From Halobacteriovorax sp. HLS (GTDB lineage: Bacteria; Bdellovibrionota; Bacteriovoracia; Bacteriovoracales; Bacteriovoracaceae): a stretch of DNA of 64,000 nucleotides. The notes under the pieces were generated by a model. The model searched no databases, was not told the origin of the DNA, and saw only the letters and a program-made list of their open reading frames with translations. Shown piece after piece: positions 1-8,335 of this stretch; positions within the stretch are counted from its first letter, which is position 1, and each line of letters opens with the position of its first letter. Made by a program: the position numbers and the translations under genes. The stretch is from positions 1 through 64,000 of the forward strand of contig NZ_QOCL01000002.1 of assembly GCF_004006665.1 (NCBI RefSeq), written 5' to 3'.

Positions 1-106
1 AAGATTTAGTTACGCCAAGACTTTAATTCTTGATTACACTTCTTTTCTTTGGGATCTTCTCATCTTGATAATCAGCCGAAGCTTCATATCTTTAACTATT
101 ATTCGA

Positions 107-119
107 ATTTTAAAGAGCC
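107..119 (-). promoter_or_regulatory. boxA-like antitermination element
   Basis: Read on the minus strand this is GGCTCTTTAAAAT, close to the boxA core TGCTCTTTAA found in bacterial rRNA leaders and in the spacer before 23S rRNA. It lies about 17 bases downstream of the tRNA-Ala 3' end. This suggests the transcript continues as an rRNA operon to the left of the window. No 23S sequence is visible in bases 1-106, so the link is inferred. Confidence 0.5.
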
Positions 120-135
120 GAAACAAATAAGTAAA

Positions 136-211
136 TGGTGGAGATGACAGGAGTTGAACCTGCGACCCCTTGCGTGCAAAGCAAGTGCTCTCCCAACTGA
201 GCTACACCCCC
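136..211 (-). tRNA. tRNA-Ala (anticodon UGC)
   Basis: On the minus strand the sequence folds as a complete cloverleaf. It has a 7-bp acceptor stem (GGGGGTG with CATCTCC, two G-U pairs), a D arm, anticodon stem CTTGC/GCAAG enclosing TTTGCAC (anticodon TGC, alanine), a T arm GCAGG-TTCAACT-CCTGT, and an encoded CCA at 136-138. In many bacteria this tRNA sits between 16S and 23S rRNA. Here it is the first gene behind its own promoter. Confidence 0.96.
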
Positions 212-248
212 GTGCTTCCAAAACCTACTGTGTTTCGATGTGAGACGT

Positions 249-277
249 AATTTATGGGTTATCGGTCGAGCTGTCAA
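249..277 (-). promoter_or_regulatory. sigma-70 promoter of tRNA-Ala transcript
   Basis: Minus strand: a perfect -35 TTGACA (272-277), a 17-bp spacer and TAAATT as -10 (249-254). The expected start is near 242, about 30 bases before the tRNA. The consensus -35 and optimal spacing suit a strongly expressed stable RNA. Confidence 0.75.
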
Positions 278-420
278 CATACTTTTTAAATTAATTTGTG
301 TTTTTTTACTTTTTTTTACATAATCTTAGGGAGCATATTTATTGAGTTAAGGCTCTGATAATACAACTCATTAGCCCAGACTAATTTGTGCTATAAAATA
401 TATTTAAAATTGGTAAATTT

Positions 421-996
421 ATGACTTTAAAATACATTTCTATTCTTTTTATTCTCTTCTCTTTTCTTTCTTGTGATCAAAAGTCGAAAAGTATAGCTCC
501 TAATGACTTAAGTTCTAATCAAACTATTACTTCGAAAGACCTAAAGGTCGATGAAAACGGGCTCTCTCAGGCACAAGTAATACTTCGAACAGCTAAGGGA
601 AATATTGTTTTTAAACTATATCCTAAAGAGGCTCCTAACAGTGTGACTCGATTTATAACTCTAGTTCAAAAAGGGTTCTATGATGGATTACCTTTTCATA
701 GAGTTGAGCCTAGCTTTTTAATTCAAACTGGTGACCCAACAGGCTCTGGTAAAGGGGGAAGCGGGCAAATGTTAAAAGCAGAGTTTAACAAACTTCAACA
801 TATAAAAGGAACTGTTGCATTAGCGAGAGATCCGAAAAACGAAGATAGTGCAGATTCACAGTTTTATATTACTCTAACTGCACTTCCACACTTAGATTCA
901 AATTATACTATCTTTGGTCAAGTAGTAGACGGTTTAGAGGTTTTAGAACTAATTAATTTGAATGATAAAATAATAACCATTTCTTTACAGTTATAA
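421..996 (+). CDS. Cyclophilin-type peptidyl-prolyl isomerase, lipoprotein
   Basis: The enzyme catalyses cis-trans isomerisation of prolyl bonds, probably in the periplasm or attached to a membrane. The 191-residue product opens with a short hydrophobic leader ending SFLSC, a near-consensus lipobox with Cys18 as lipidation site. A cyclophilin domain starts near residue 50. Diagnostic blocks are visible: FHRVEPSFLIQTGDPTGSG, then DSQFYIT and YTIFGQVVDGLEVL. The length fits single-domain bacterial PpiA/PpiB proteins plus a tether. It stands alone on the plus strand and is followed by a hairpin terminator. No strong ribosome site precedes the ATG. Family assignment is firm; the localisation is inferred from the leader. 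Confidence 0.9.
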   Translation: MTLKYISILFILFSFLSCDQKSKSIAPNDLSSNQTITSKDLKVDENGLSQAQVILRTAKGNIVFKLYPKEAPNSVTRFITLVQKGFYDGLPFHRVEPSFLIQTGDPTGSGKGGSGQMLKAEFNKLQHIKGTVALARDPKNEDSADSQFYITLTALPHLDSNYTIFGQVVDGLEVLELINLNDKIITISLQL

Positions 997-1007
997 TTAA
1001 TTTCCCT

Positions 1008-1047
1008 AGAGGTTTCGACTTAAAAAAATGAAACCTCTTCCATTTTT
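1008..1047 (+). terminator. Hairpin terminator after cyclophilin gene
   Basis: A 9-bp perfect stem (AGAGGTTTC, 1008-1016; GAAACCTCT, 1030-1038) with an A-rich 13-base loop is followed by TCCATTTTT, 12 bases after the stop codon. Confidence 0.6.
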
Positions 1048-1156
1048 CTATCTAAAGAATTAACGATATTTAAATTAGTGATCTGTGATTTCTATTATGA
1101 AAAGCTGTTTTCTTTTCTAATAAATAACTACTCTTAGAAAAGTATTAATAAAAAAA

Positions 1157-1185
1157 GCCATCAATTATGATGGCCTATTTTTTTT
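1157..1185. terminator. Bidirectional terminator between convergent genes
   Basis: GCCATCA-ATTA-TGATGGC forms a 7-bp stem flanked by a run of A on the left and eight T on the right, so it can stop transcription from both sides. On the minus strand the stem overlaps the last codons of the small gene at 1161-1328. Confidence 0.7.
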
Positions 1186-1328
1186 GAATTTAGAATTGAT
1201 GAAAGTAGTTTAAAAATAATAAGAGAAGAAATAATACCTAAGATAATCCATGATGAATCTATTCTAAGGTTTTTTTGAGCTAAGCCCTCTCCTGGAGAAA
1301 GGACTTTTTCTTCAATCGTATTTTCCAC
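1161..1328 (-). CDS. Small single-span membrane protein of the oxidase operon
   Basis: A 55-codon frame opens with GTG directly after the TAA stop of the subunit IV gene (stop at 1329-1331), the tight join expected of translational coupling. The product has a charged N-terminus (ENTIEEKVLSPGEG), then one hydrophobic segment at about residues 27-46 (WIILGIISSLIIFKLLSSIL) and a short basic tail. I recognise no family. Small one-helix subunits or assembly factors are common at the ends of haem-copper oxidase operons, so this may be one, but that is inference from position. The frame's 3' end runs into the terminator stem. No Shine-Dalgarno site is obvious. Confidence 0.5.
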   Translation of the reverse strand: MENTIEEKVLSPGEGLAQKNLRIDSSWIILGIISSLIIFKLLSSILNSKKIGHHN

Positions 1329-1610
1329 TTATCTAAACATTGATTCAGCAATTAAAACTGCTGCGTACAAGAAAGCAGAACAAGGAACAGCTGCAATATA
1401 TTTCAACCATTTTGTATCTTCATTTAAATGCATATAAAAATAAGCAACTAAGAAAGCCTTACCAAGAGCTAAACCAACCAGCGAAGAAGCTTTCAGAGAA
1501 TAAGCGACACTTAACTCAGGAATAATTAATTCAACTCCAGTTAAAATTGCTAATGCAAAGAAAATTATTATATATAATTTTTTGTGACTATGGTGATGAG
1601 TTTCAGACAT
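1329..1610 (-). CDS. Cytochrome c oxidase subunit IV (prokaryotic type)
   Basis: A small integral-membrane subunit of aa3/caa3-type oxidases, 93 residues with three predicted helices. After a His-rich start (SETHHHSHKK) it shows the family signature around residues 50-70, KAFLVAYFYMHLNEDTKW, typical of the COX4_pro/CtaF family. It is the penultimate gene of the minus-strand oxidase operon, 11 bases after the Sco gene. The subunit has no cofactor and probably stabilises the core. Sure of the family because of the KAFLVAYFYMHL block and the setting. Confidence 0.88.
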   Translation of the reverse strand: MSETHHHSHKKLYIIIFFALAILTGVELIIPELSVAYSLKASSLVGLALGKAFLVAYFYMHLNEDTKWLKYIAAVPCSAFLYAAVLIAESMFR

Positions 1611-1621
1611 TATATTTCCCC

Positions 1622-2305
1622 TTATCTTTTTTCACTACTGTTTACTAAAAGACCGACATCAATCATCATTTTATTAATACCGTTCTTATCTGTTGAATAA
1701 TATTCTCTAACGTATCCATTCCAATCGACTAAAACAAATTTCTCACTATGAGCTATATCCATCAAGGTAACTTCCTCTCCATTAAGGTTTCCTACCATAG
1801 GCTCACGCTCTCCCATTGGTACCTTAAAGCCATCTATTATAACACTTCGTAAATCTTCTTTACGACCTGTTAAAAACGTCCAAACGAAAGGATTTGCCTT
1901 ACGCTTACGAGCATACTTATGTAAAACTTGCGGAGTATCTACTTCTGGGTCAACAGAGAAAGTTACGATAGCAATTTTTTGACCTAACCCTCTAACTCTC
2001 TTTTGAATTAAGTCCATTTTCTCCATTAGCGCTGGACAAGTTGTCGGACAACTAGTGAACATAAACCCTGCGATATACAACCTTCCCTTTAAGTCTTTAC
2101 TTCCGAATGGCTTATTAAAGCTATTCGTTAAGCTGTACTCTGGAACTTTATACATTTTAGGCAGTGGTGGCGGAAGTGTTCTATTTACTGATTTAATTAT
2201 TGGATAACTGAACAAGAAGGCACTTAAAAGAAACCAGAAAAGCTTGCTTAGTACAAGCTTTTCAATAAGTGTGTTTTTTCTAATGAAGCCAGTTCTTGTC
2301 GTCAT
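1622..2305 (-). CDS. Sco1/SenC copper chaperone for the CuA centre
   Basis: A membrane-anchored thioredoxin-fold protein that delivers copper to, or reduces, the CuA site of oxidase subunit II. Of 227 residues, the N-terminus has one membrane segment (about 20-40). The CxxxC metal motif TSCPTTCPALMEKM follows near residue 85, and the third ligand histidine is in MDIAHSEKFVLVDWNG. All three ligands are present, so it should be active. It sits 4 bases downstream of the dihaem cytochrome gene in the oxidase operon, exactly where a CuA maturation factor is expected. Confidence 0.92.
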   Translation of the reverse strand: MTTRTGFIRKNTLIEKLVLSKLFWFLLSAFLFSYPIIKSVNRTLPPPLPKMYKVPEYSLTNSFNKPFGSKDLKGRLYIAGFMFTSCPTTCPALMEKMDLIQKRVRGLGQKIAIVTFSVDPEVDTPQVLHKYARKRKANPFVWTFLTGRKEDLRSVIIDGFKVPMGEREPMVGNLNGEEVTLMDIAHSEKFVLVDWNGYVREYYSTDKNGINKMMIDVGLLVNSSEKR

Positions 2306-2309
2306 TATA

Positions 2310-3206
2310 TTATTTACCGTATGCCTTATTAGAATTTTTAATTTCTTCCATTAAAACTTTACGTGCATCAGTATCTTTTAATTCTGTTAAACTTTTTACG
2401 TAGTAAGCAACGGCCCAGATCTGCTCGTCAGTAATAGTGTCTTTCCAAGCAGGCATAGATGTTCCACCTACTCCAGCAGCAAGACGAAGAGCAAGTTCTT
2501 CAACTGTGTTCGCACTTCTTACAAGGTCCCATGTGAAGTCAGGCGGAATATTTTGAAATCCCCACTCTGTTTCTTGAGGCTTTTGTGTATAAACCTCCAT
2601 ATCGATCTCTCTTGGGTTCTCACCAGAAAGCTGACCTAGTTCCTTAAGACCAACATACGCTCTATGACATGATTGGCAGTTCGCCTCTCCGTGATAAATT
2701 TTCTTACCTTTTTCAATCGCTGCAGTCTTGTGAGCTATACCATACGGATCTTTTACGAGCTGTACTTCAGCTCCTAAGTCCTTATCCTTTCCTTCCCAAA
2801 CTTTAGGTGCGAAAGTTTTAATATATTGTACAACCGACTCTTTTTGATCTTCAGAAAGATCCCAAGGCAACATTGCAGTCCCAGTTAGCCCTTTATCTAA
2901 AAGAGTAAATAAGTGCTTATCGTGTACTAATTCACCAGAAGGGACTAATCCAAACTTAAAGATACCTGTAGTGAAATCTCTTGGTGGTACCTTCATACCT
3001 TTAGAAGCTACACCTTTTCCATCTCCATTAACGCCATGGCAAGGCATACAGAATTCGGTATAGAGAGTTTTACCTTTATTCAAAGTTTTTGCTGTTACAA
3101 ATTTACCGCCAGCAAAAATCTTATCCTCACGAAAGTGACTTTCGCTACAAGATGTTAGAGCACCAAGTAATAAAAAAGTTAAGGTTAACTGAGTAATTTT
3201 CTTCAT
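2310..3206 (-). CDS. Dihaem cytochrome c lipoprotein
   Basis: 298 residues beginning with a lipoprotein signal (lipobox LTSC, Cys20), so probably tethered to a membrane on the periplasmic side. There are two c-type haem sites, CMPCH at 53-57 and CQSCH at 177-181, each with a downstream Met in a small cytochrome fold (AMLPWDL, TSMPAW). The gene lies between oxidase subunit III and Sco. Subunit II here lacks the C-terminal haem c domain of caa3 enzymes, so this protein probably donates electrons to CuA as a separate subunit or carrier. Class is certain; the precise partner is inferred. Confidence 0.9.
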   Translation of the reverse strand: MKKITQLTLTFLLLGALTSCSESHFREDKIFAGGKFVTAKTLNKGKTLYTEFCMPCHGVNGDGKGVASKGMKVPPRDFTTGIFKFGLVPSGELVHDKHLFTLLDKGLTGTAMLPWDLSEDQKESVVQYIKTFAPKVWEGKDKDLGAEVQLVKDPYGIAHKTAAIEKGKKIYHGEANCQSCHRAYVGLKELGQLSGENPREIDMEVYTQKPQETEWGFQNIPPDFTWDLVRSANTVEELALRLAAGVGGTSMPAWKDTITDEQIWAVAYYVKSLTELKDTDARKVLMEEIKNSNKAYGK

Positions 3207-3215
3207 GTTTTTCCT

Positions 3216-3809
3216 CTATATTAGAAACAAAGTTACATACATAATAAGCCACACAATTCCTAAGAAATGCCAAAATTTACCTACGTTAATCACGCGGTTT
3301 TCATAACTAGGAATCATCACACCTACTTTAAGAGTAGGTAATAAATAAAATAATGCCATCCACGCCACTATTACGTGTGCAGCATGAACCCAAGTAAAAG
3401 AATAAATAATTGACGGGAAAATCCCATCTTGAACATATATTCCTTTAGAGTGTAGGTCAGTCCATAACAACACCTGAGATGCCATAAATGAAAAACCTAA
3501 AAATATAGTTGCAAAGAACCATATTTTCTTTTCTTTACCCTCACTAAAGAATAAAGAATCAAACTTCCACATAGTAAAACTGCTCATCATAATAATCACA
3601 GTGCTCAATGTCGGAAGAAATAAATCAATTCTTTCAAAGCCCATCGGAGGCCATACATCAGAAGTAATTCTAAAAACTGTAAATCCTAAGAAGAAAGAAG
3701 CAAATAGCATAGAAAAAGTGACTAGAACGACTGTCATAGCAATGGAAGAAGTTAACCTTCTTCCATATCTTTCCTTCGTCATAGTATTCATGCTGATTGC
3801 TTCACTCAT
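3216..3809 (-). CDS. Cytochrome c oxidase subunit III (copy 1)
   Basis: Integral-membrane protein of 197 residues with five predicted helices. It shows the subunit III pattern: SFTWVHAAHVIVAWMAL in the middle and GKFWHFLGIVWLIMYVTLFL at the C-terminus. It lies one base after the subunit I stop, clearly in the same operon. Subunit III supports proton uptake and stability of haem-copper oxidases. A second, more canonical subunit III is encoded at 12449-13087. The two differ enough that they may not be interchangeable. Confidence 0.88.
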   Translation of the reverse strand: MSEAISMNTMTKERYGRRLTSSIAMTVVLVTFSMLFASFFLGFTVFRITSDVWPPMGFERIDLFLPTLSTVIIMMSSFTMWKFDSLFFSEGKEKKIWFFATIFLGFSFMASQVLLWTDLHSKGIYVQDGIFPSIIYSFTWVHAAHVIVAWMALFYLLPTLKVGVMIPSYENRVINVGKFWHFLGIVWLIMYVTLFLI

Positions 3810-3810
3810 A

Positions 3811-5544
3811 TTAAGACTTCGCTAATTCTTCAGTTTGAAATTGGAAATCCACATCTCCAGTAAGAGCAGGGTTTCCATATTCATGAGGTCCACACTTAAC
3901 AACAGGGATGTCCTTAAAGTTGTAGTGAGGGGCCGGAGAAGGAATAGTCCATTCCAGAGTTCCTACTTCCCAAGGGTTTGCACTAGCTTTTTCTTTCTTA
4001 AAGAAAACAGCATGAACAAAGTTAAACACAAAAATAAATTGAGCTAATCCCATTGTTATTGCTGACCAAGTGACAAAAGTATTTATATCAATCATTCTCT
4101 GTGCGAATTCATAGATAAATGGGTTATAAAGTCGCCTATGCATACCTGCATAACCAACAATCATCATCCCCATAAAGATTCCATTTAAACCAAGAATAGT
4201 TATCCAGAAGTGAACTTTTGCCCAGAACTCATTCATCATAGTTCCAAACATCTTTGGCATCCAAAAGTAAGTAGCAGCAAAACCACCCAAAAGAACCGAA
4301 GCGGCCATTGTGTAGTGAAAGTGACCAACTACAAAATAAGTATCATGTAAGTAAAGGTCTGTTGTTACAGTTGCAAGGTATAATCCAGTAAGACCTCCAA
4401 GCCCAAATACAAATACTACACCTAATGAAAATAACATTGGTGAGTGAAATCTAATCGAACCTTTCCATAGTGTCCCTAGCCAATTTGCGAAGAAAATTGC
4501 AGACGGAATAGAGATAGTCATAGTTAGTGTCATGAATGATTGAGTCAGAAGTGGAGACATCTGAGTCGTATACATGTGGTGACCATAAACAACTGTTGAA
4601 AGAATAGTAATAGTTGTCATAGAAAGCGCAGTCGCTTTTGCTCCAAATGCTGGCTTTCTTGAAAAGAAAGACAGTAGATCAGACACAATTCCCCACGCCG
4701 GAAGAATAAGGATATAAACTTCAGGGTGACCAAAAATCCAAAAAACGTGTTGGAATAAAATTGGATCACCTGTTCCAGAAGTTGCAGCTGCTCCAGCGAG
4801 GAAGAAAGCTGTTCCGAAAACTCTATCAAATACTAAAAGTAAACATCCTGCTCCAAGAACTGGTAAGAAGATAGCATTTAAAACTGCTGTCAAACCAAGG
4901 CCCCATATTGATAATGGCATATCAAAGTATCCCATACCAGGTGCTCTTAAGGTAATAATAGTAGTAATATAGTTAATTGCACCCATTGTTGAAGAAACAC
5001 CTAAAACAAAAATTGCCAGTGTCCACAACGTCTGTCCCACGCCAGGGGAACCAATCAAAGTAGAAAGAGTTGGGTACGAAGTCCAACCACCAGCTGCCGC
5101 TCCAAGAGGAGTAAATAGTCCAGCAAGTAATAAAACTCCAGACAATGCAGCTAAATGAAATGAAAGCATATTGAGTAATGGGAATGCCATATCTCTTGCG
5201 CCTATCATCAACGGTATTAGATAATTTCCAAAACAGCCAATTAGGATAGGTGTTATCGCATAGAAGATCATAATCGTTCCATGCATCGTAAATAGCATCG
5301 CATATGTATCGGCCGGAACTACTCCGCCAGTCGCTGGGAATAAGAAATTTCCTAGGATAGGAAAAGCTTGTCCAGGGAATGCCAGAGTCCAACGAATCAT
5401 TAGGGCCATTATCCCACCGATTCCTAGAAAAAGGATTCCGTACCAAAGAAATTGTTTTCCAATTACTTTATGGTCATAAGAAAAAATATACTTAGACAAA
5501 AAAGTAGTTGGCGCATCGTGAATATGTTGTTCATAAAAAGCCAT
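3811..5544 (-). CDS. ctaD: Cytochrome c oxidase subunit I (aa3 type)
   Basis: Catalytic subunit that reduces O2 at the haem a3-CuB centre. 577 residues, twelve expected helices. Visible landmarks: FGHPEVYILILPAWG (CuB His272, Glu274, cross-linked Tyr276), VYGHHMYTT (two further CuB His), and HDTYFVVGHFHYTM (haem a3 and a ligands). The D-channel residues are kept (GARDMAFPLLN: Asp118, Asn125). At the K-channel position the usual PTGIKIF reads PSAIFF, so the key Lys is Phe351. The start is supported by the strong ribosome site AAGGAGATAT upstream. It is the core gene of the operon, after subunit II. Confidence 0.97.
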   Translation of the reverse strand: MAFYEQHIHDAPTTFLSKYIFSYDHKVIGKQFLWYGILFLGIGGIMALMIRWTLAFPGQAFPILGNFLFPATGGVVPADTYAMLFTMHGTIMIFYAITPILIGCFGNYLIPLMIGARDMAFPLLNMLSFHLAALSGVLLLAGLFTPLGAAAGGWTSYPTLSTLIGSPGVGQTLWTLAIFVLGVSSTMGAINYITTIITLRAPGMGYFDMPLSIWGLGLTAVLNAIFLPVLGAGCLLLVFDRVFGTAFFLAGAAATSGTGDPILFQHVFWIFGHPEVYILILPAWGIVSDLLSFFSRKPAFGAKATALSMTTITILSTVVYGHHMYTTQMSPLLTQSFMTLTMTISIPSAIFFANWLGTLWKGSIRFHSPMLFSLGVVFVFGLGGLTGLYLATVTTDLYLHDTYFVVGHFHYTMAASVLLGGFAATYFWMPKMFGTMMNEFWAKVHFWITILGLNGIFMGMMIVGYAGMHRRLYNPFIYEFAQRMIDINTFVTWSAITMGLAQFIFVFNFVHAVFFKKEKASANPWEVGTLEWTIPSPAPHYNFKDIPVVKCGPHEYGNPALTGDVDFQFQTEELAKS

Positions 5545-5577
5545 GGCCTTATATCTCCTTAAAAATTAAATTCGTTC

Positions 5578-6372
5578 TTACCAGTTCCAAGGCCATCCCC
5601 AATATAGATCTGCATTTTCGCGATCATTTTGGGCAATAGCTTTTTCTTGAGCTTCTTTAAGCCAAATATCATAGTTCTCTTGAGTATATGAAGTTAAATA
5701 GGCTTTCATTCTATAGTGATAAGTTCCACACATTTCCGCACAAGCAATGTTGTAATAACCATCTTTAGTTAATTCAAACCAAAGTCTAGTAACTCTTCCT
5801 GGAATTGCGTCAACTTTTCTACGAGTATTTGGAAAATAGAGAGAATGGATAACATCTTTAGAAACTACTTGAAATAGCACTTTTCTTCCTACAGGAAGTC
5901 TAAGATCGTTAAGCTGAACAATGTCATCGTCAGTGTTAAAAACTCCATCTTTACCTTCATATCTAAAGTGCCAAGCCCACTGTTGAGCCATTACCTGTAT
6001 ACGAAGAGGCTTCTCATCTTCTGTCGGCCACTTAGCAAAAACATTTACATAATCATCATTCGAAATTCTTGTAATATTCATATCAATTCCAATGAAAACT
6101 GATAGTGCAATTACACATGAAATGATTACGTGGATCTTTTTATCTCCGTAAGTGTAGTAAGCCTTCTTGTTTCTTTTTGCACTATAGAAGTACGAGAAAC
6201 CAAAAAGACCTGCACACACCAATCCAAAGAAAAAGATGTTCATGTAAGTCGTGTAGTTGAATAGCCAATCAATAAGATGGCCATTTACAGAGATGTCCTC
6301 AGGAGCTTGCATTTGCTCCCAGAGTGTCCAATTTTTTGCAGTGTTAGAAACCACAGTGGATAAAACAGTCAT
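5578..6372 (-). CDS. ctaC: Cytochrome c oxidase subunit II with CuA site
   Basis: Receives electrons from cytochrome c at a binuclear copper centre. 264 residues: two N-terminal helices (about 40-60 and 80-100), then a cupredoxin domain. QVMAQQWAWHFRYEG is the aromatic electron-entry patch, DVIHSLYFP carries the first CuA His, and CAEMCGTYHYRM holds the two Cys, Glu, His and Met ligands. The protein ends shortly after, with no fused haem c domain, so the enzyme is aa3 rather than caa3. It is the first core oxidase gene, 33 bases before subunit I and about 110 bases after the fused haem A/O gene. Confidence 0.96.
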   Translation of the reverse strand: MTVLSTVVSNTAKNWTLWEQMQAPEDISVNGHLIDWLFNYTTYMNIFFFGLVCAGLFGFSYFYSAKRNKKAYYTYGDKKIHVIISCVIALSVFIGIDMNITRISNDDYVNVFAKWPTEDEKPLRIQVMAQQWAWHFRYEGKDGVFNTDDDIVQLNDLRLPVGRKVLFQVVSKDVIHSLYFPNTRRKVDAIPGRVTRLWFELTKDGYYNIACAEMCGTYHYRMKAYLTSYTQENYDIWLKEAQEKAIAQNDRENADLYWGWPWNW

Positions 6373-6485
6373 AGATAAAACCCTTCAATACGCTATGAAG
6401 TTAAAATTACTAAAAAATATATATTCTAAATCAGTATATTCTATATATAAAAGCATGATTTTTCTAGGTTCTTCTACTACAGAAT

Positions 6486-8309
6486 TCAATTAAAGAAAAT
6501 TAAAGAAATCAAAAGTAGTGGTAAATAGATAATCGATGCCCAAAAATATGTTCTCGCCCAAGAGAGAACTGCGTCATGATCCTTAATAAAAAATCCAAAT
6601 GACGATAAAATTAAAAACGAAATCCCACAAACTGAGGCTATATTTCTATAAGTAACACTCGAAAACCCAATCCAGTAAGGGCTTAGAGAAACTAGTACCA
6701 ATATAATAGTATAGAGAAAAATATCTCTCTTTGATTTAGAGAAACCAATTTTATTTGGATACACTTTTATATTCGCAGCATCATAATCCTTGGCGTGATA
6801 CATCGCAATGGCCAAAAAGTGCGGAATCTGCCAAATGAATAATATTGAAAATAGAGCTACGGACATAGCATCAATTTTGCCGGTAACAGTTGTCCAACCC
6901 ATAACCGGCGGAATTGCTCCAGGAATTGCTCCAACAAATAGTGCCGCTTCGCTTTTTAATTTCATCGGAGTGTAAGCAAAGAGATAAAGAACGGCAGCTA
7001 TTAACGAAAGTATCATCGTTGGCCAATTAACAAAAATAACAAGAAGTGGAAGAGCAATCGCCAGTAATGAATAACCTATAAAAAGTGCAACTCCAGGTTT
7101 CATTCTACCAGAAGGAAGAGCTCTATTCTTTGTTCTCTCCATATTCTTATCAACGTCACGCTCAATGTAACAATTAAGTGTCGTCGCCGCACATACAACC
7201 ATAGTCATTAAAACGAGCGATAAAATGGCCTTAAAGAAATTGATATTCCCGGGCGCCGCAAAGATACCGACAGCAATAGTTATAACAACAAGGGTTCCTA
7301 GCCTGAGTTTAGTGATCTCTAAAACATCACTAACAAAAGTGTGCCTGACTTCGCCAAAAAGATTCAATTCTAGATTCCTGACTCTATTTCTTAGGGACCA
7401 TAGGTTCCAGATAATCAAACAGGCACTGGCAAGATGAAAAGTTGTAGGAAAAACACTTATATTTGATTTCGAAACAATCGCACCAGAGATTGCTTGTAAA
7501 ATAATAAGAAAGATTAAACTAGCACTGTGAAGAAGAATACTGACTCTAAGATCTTTAGAAAGCGTATTAGTTCTCATGGCCATCAAAAATACTCTCATAC
7601 CATTCCAAACAACAACTACAAAAGCGAGTAATGCAACATACCTGTGCACTAAGTTTATTTGAACCTTAGGGTTTAATGACCAATATAAAATTTGCGTGGT
7701 CTCCCTTTCAAAACACTGAAAAATAGATGTACCTAATCCACATATATTACCGGCCCCACTATGCCTCATGACAGCACCGAGAAAAACCTGAATTGCAACA
7801 ATCGAGATAGAAAAGAAAATCCCATCTCTAATCATTGGATTATATGTTTTCTGCAAAGCAGTTTTATCATCAGAGGATAGAAAATTTCCTTCAAATATGA
7901 GCTTCCACTCATTTTTTAAACTAAGAAGACAGCAAAAGAAAATTAAACTAAAAGCAAGATGAGTTGTAGAGATTAGTGTCGGTAATTTGTATAAGAAAGT
8001 GGAAAGACCTAGGCCACCTTGAAACAAAACGAGCATAAATGTCGCTAAAGAAAATCTATATAGTCTAGGGTGACTTTTCTTATAGCTCCTGCATTTTATA
8101 AAAACCCCCATTGAAAAAAATCCAATTAACGAAGCTATAACTCTATGCATTTGCTCTAAGAAAGATCCTTGGCTAGTAGTGTTAACTAGTTCTCCATAGC
8201 ATAATGGCCAGTCGGGGCAACTAAGTGCCGAACCAGTATTATGGACCAGGCCTCCTAAAATAATAAGGAGATAAGTTAGAAATATCGTTAAACTTAGAAT
8301 TAATTTCAT
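6486..8309 (-). CDS. CtaA-CtaB fusion: haem A synthase-like domain plus haem O synthase
   Basis: 607 residues that join two haem-modifying enzymes. Residues 1 to about 310 match the CtaA/Cox15 family: GGLVHNTGSALSCPDWPLC near the N-terminus, EQMHRVIASLIGF, AVMRHSGAG and LVHRYVALLAF supply the conserved His. Residues about 325-607 are CtaB/Cox10, protoheme IX farnesyltransferase, with LEITKLRLGTLVV and the prenyl-diphosphate motif NCYIERDVDKNMERTKNR. CtaB makes haem O from haem B; CtaA oxidises haem O to haem A. It has its own ATG at 8309, 26 bases after a separate CtaA gene. Fusion is read directly from one uninterrupted frame. Confidence 0.93.
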   Translation of the reverse strand: MKLILSLTIFLTYLLIILGGLVHNTGSALSCPDWPLCYGELVNTTSQGSFLEQMHRVIASLIGFFSMGVFIKCRSYKKSHPRLYRFSLATFMLVLFQGGLGLSTFLYKLPTLISTTHLAFSLIFFCCLLSLKNEWKLIFEGNFLSSDDKTALQKTYNPMIRDGIFFSISIVAIQVFLGAVMRHSGAGNICGLGTSIFQCFERETTQILYWSLNPKVQINLVHRYVALLAFVVVVWNGMRVFLMAMRTNTLSKDLRVSILLHSASLIFLIILQAISGAIVSKSNISVFPTTFHLASACLIIWNLWSLRNRVRNLELNLFGEVRHTFVSDVLEITKLRLGTLVVITIAVGIFAAPGNINFFKAILSLVLMTMVVCAATTLNCYIERDVDKNMERTKNRALPSGRMKPGVALFIGYSLLAIALPLLVIFVNWPTMILSLIAAVLYLFAYTPMKLKSEAALFVGAIPGAIPPVMGWTTVTGKIDAMSVALFSILFIWQIPHFLAIAMYHAKDYDAANIKVYPNKIGFSKSKRDIFLYTIILVLVSLSPYWIGFSSVTYRNIASVCGISFLILSSFGFFIKDHDAVLSWARTYFWASIIYLPLLLISLIFFN

Positions 8310-8335
8310 GAAAACTTTTTATACTCTCTTAGTTA

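Noticed and set aside
2310-3206. cbb3-type oxidase component (CcoP) for the dihaem cytochrome
   Set aside because: The operon has a CuA-bearing subunit II and an A-type subunit I, so it is an aa3 system; the cytochrome is a lipoprotein, unlike CcoP.
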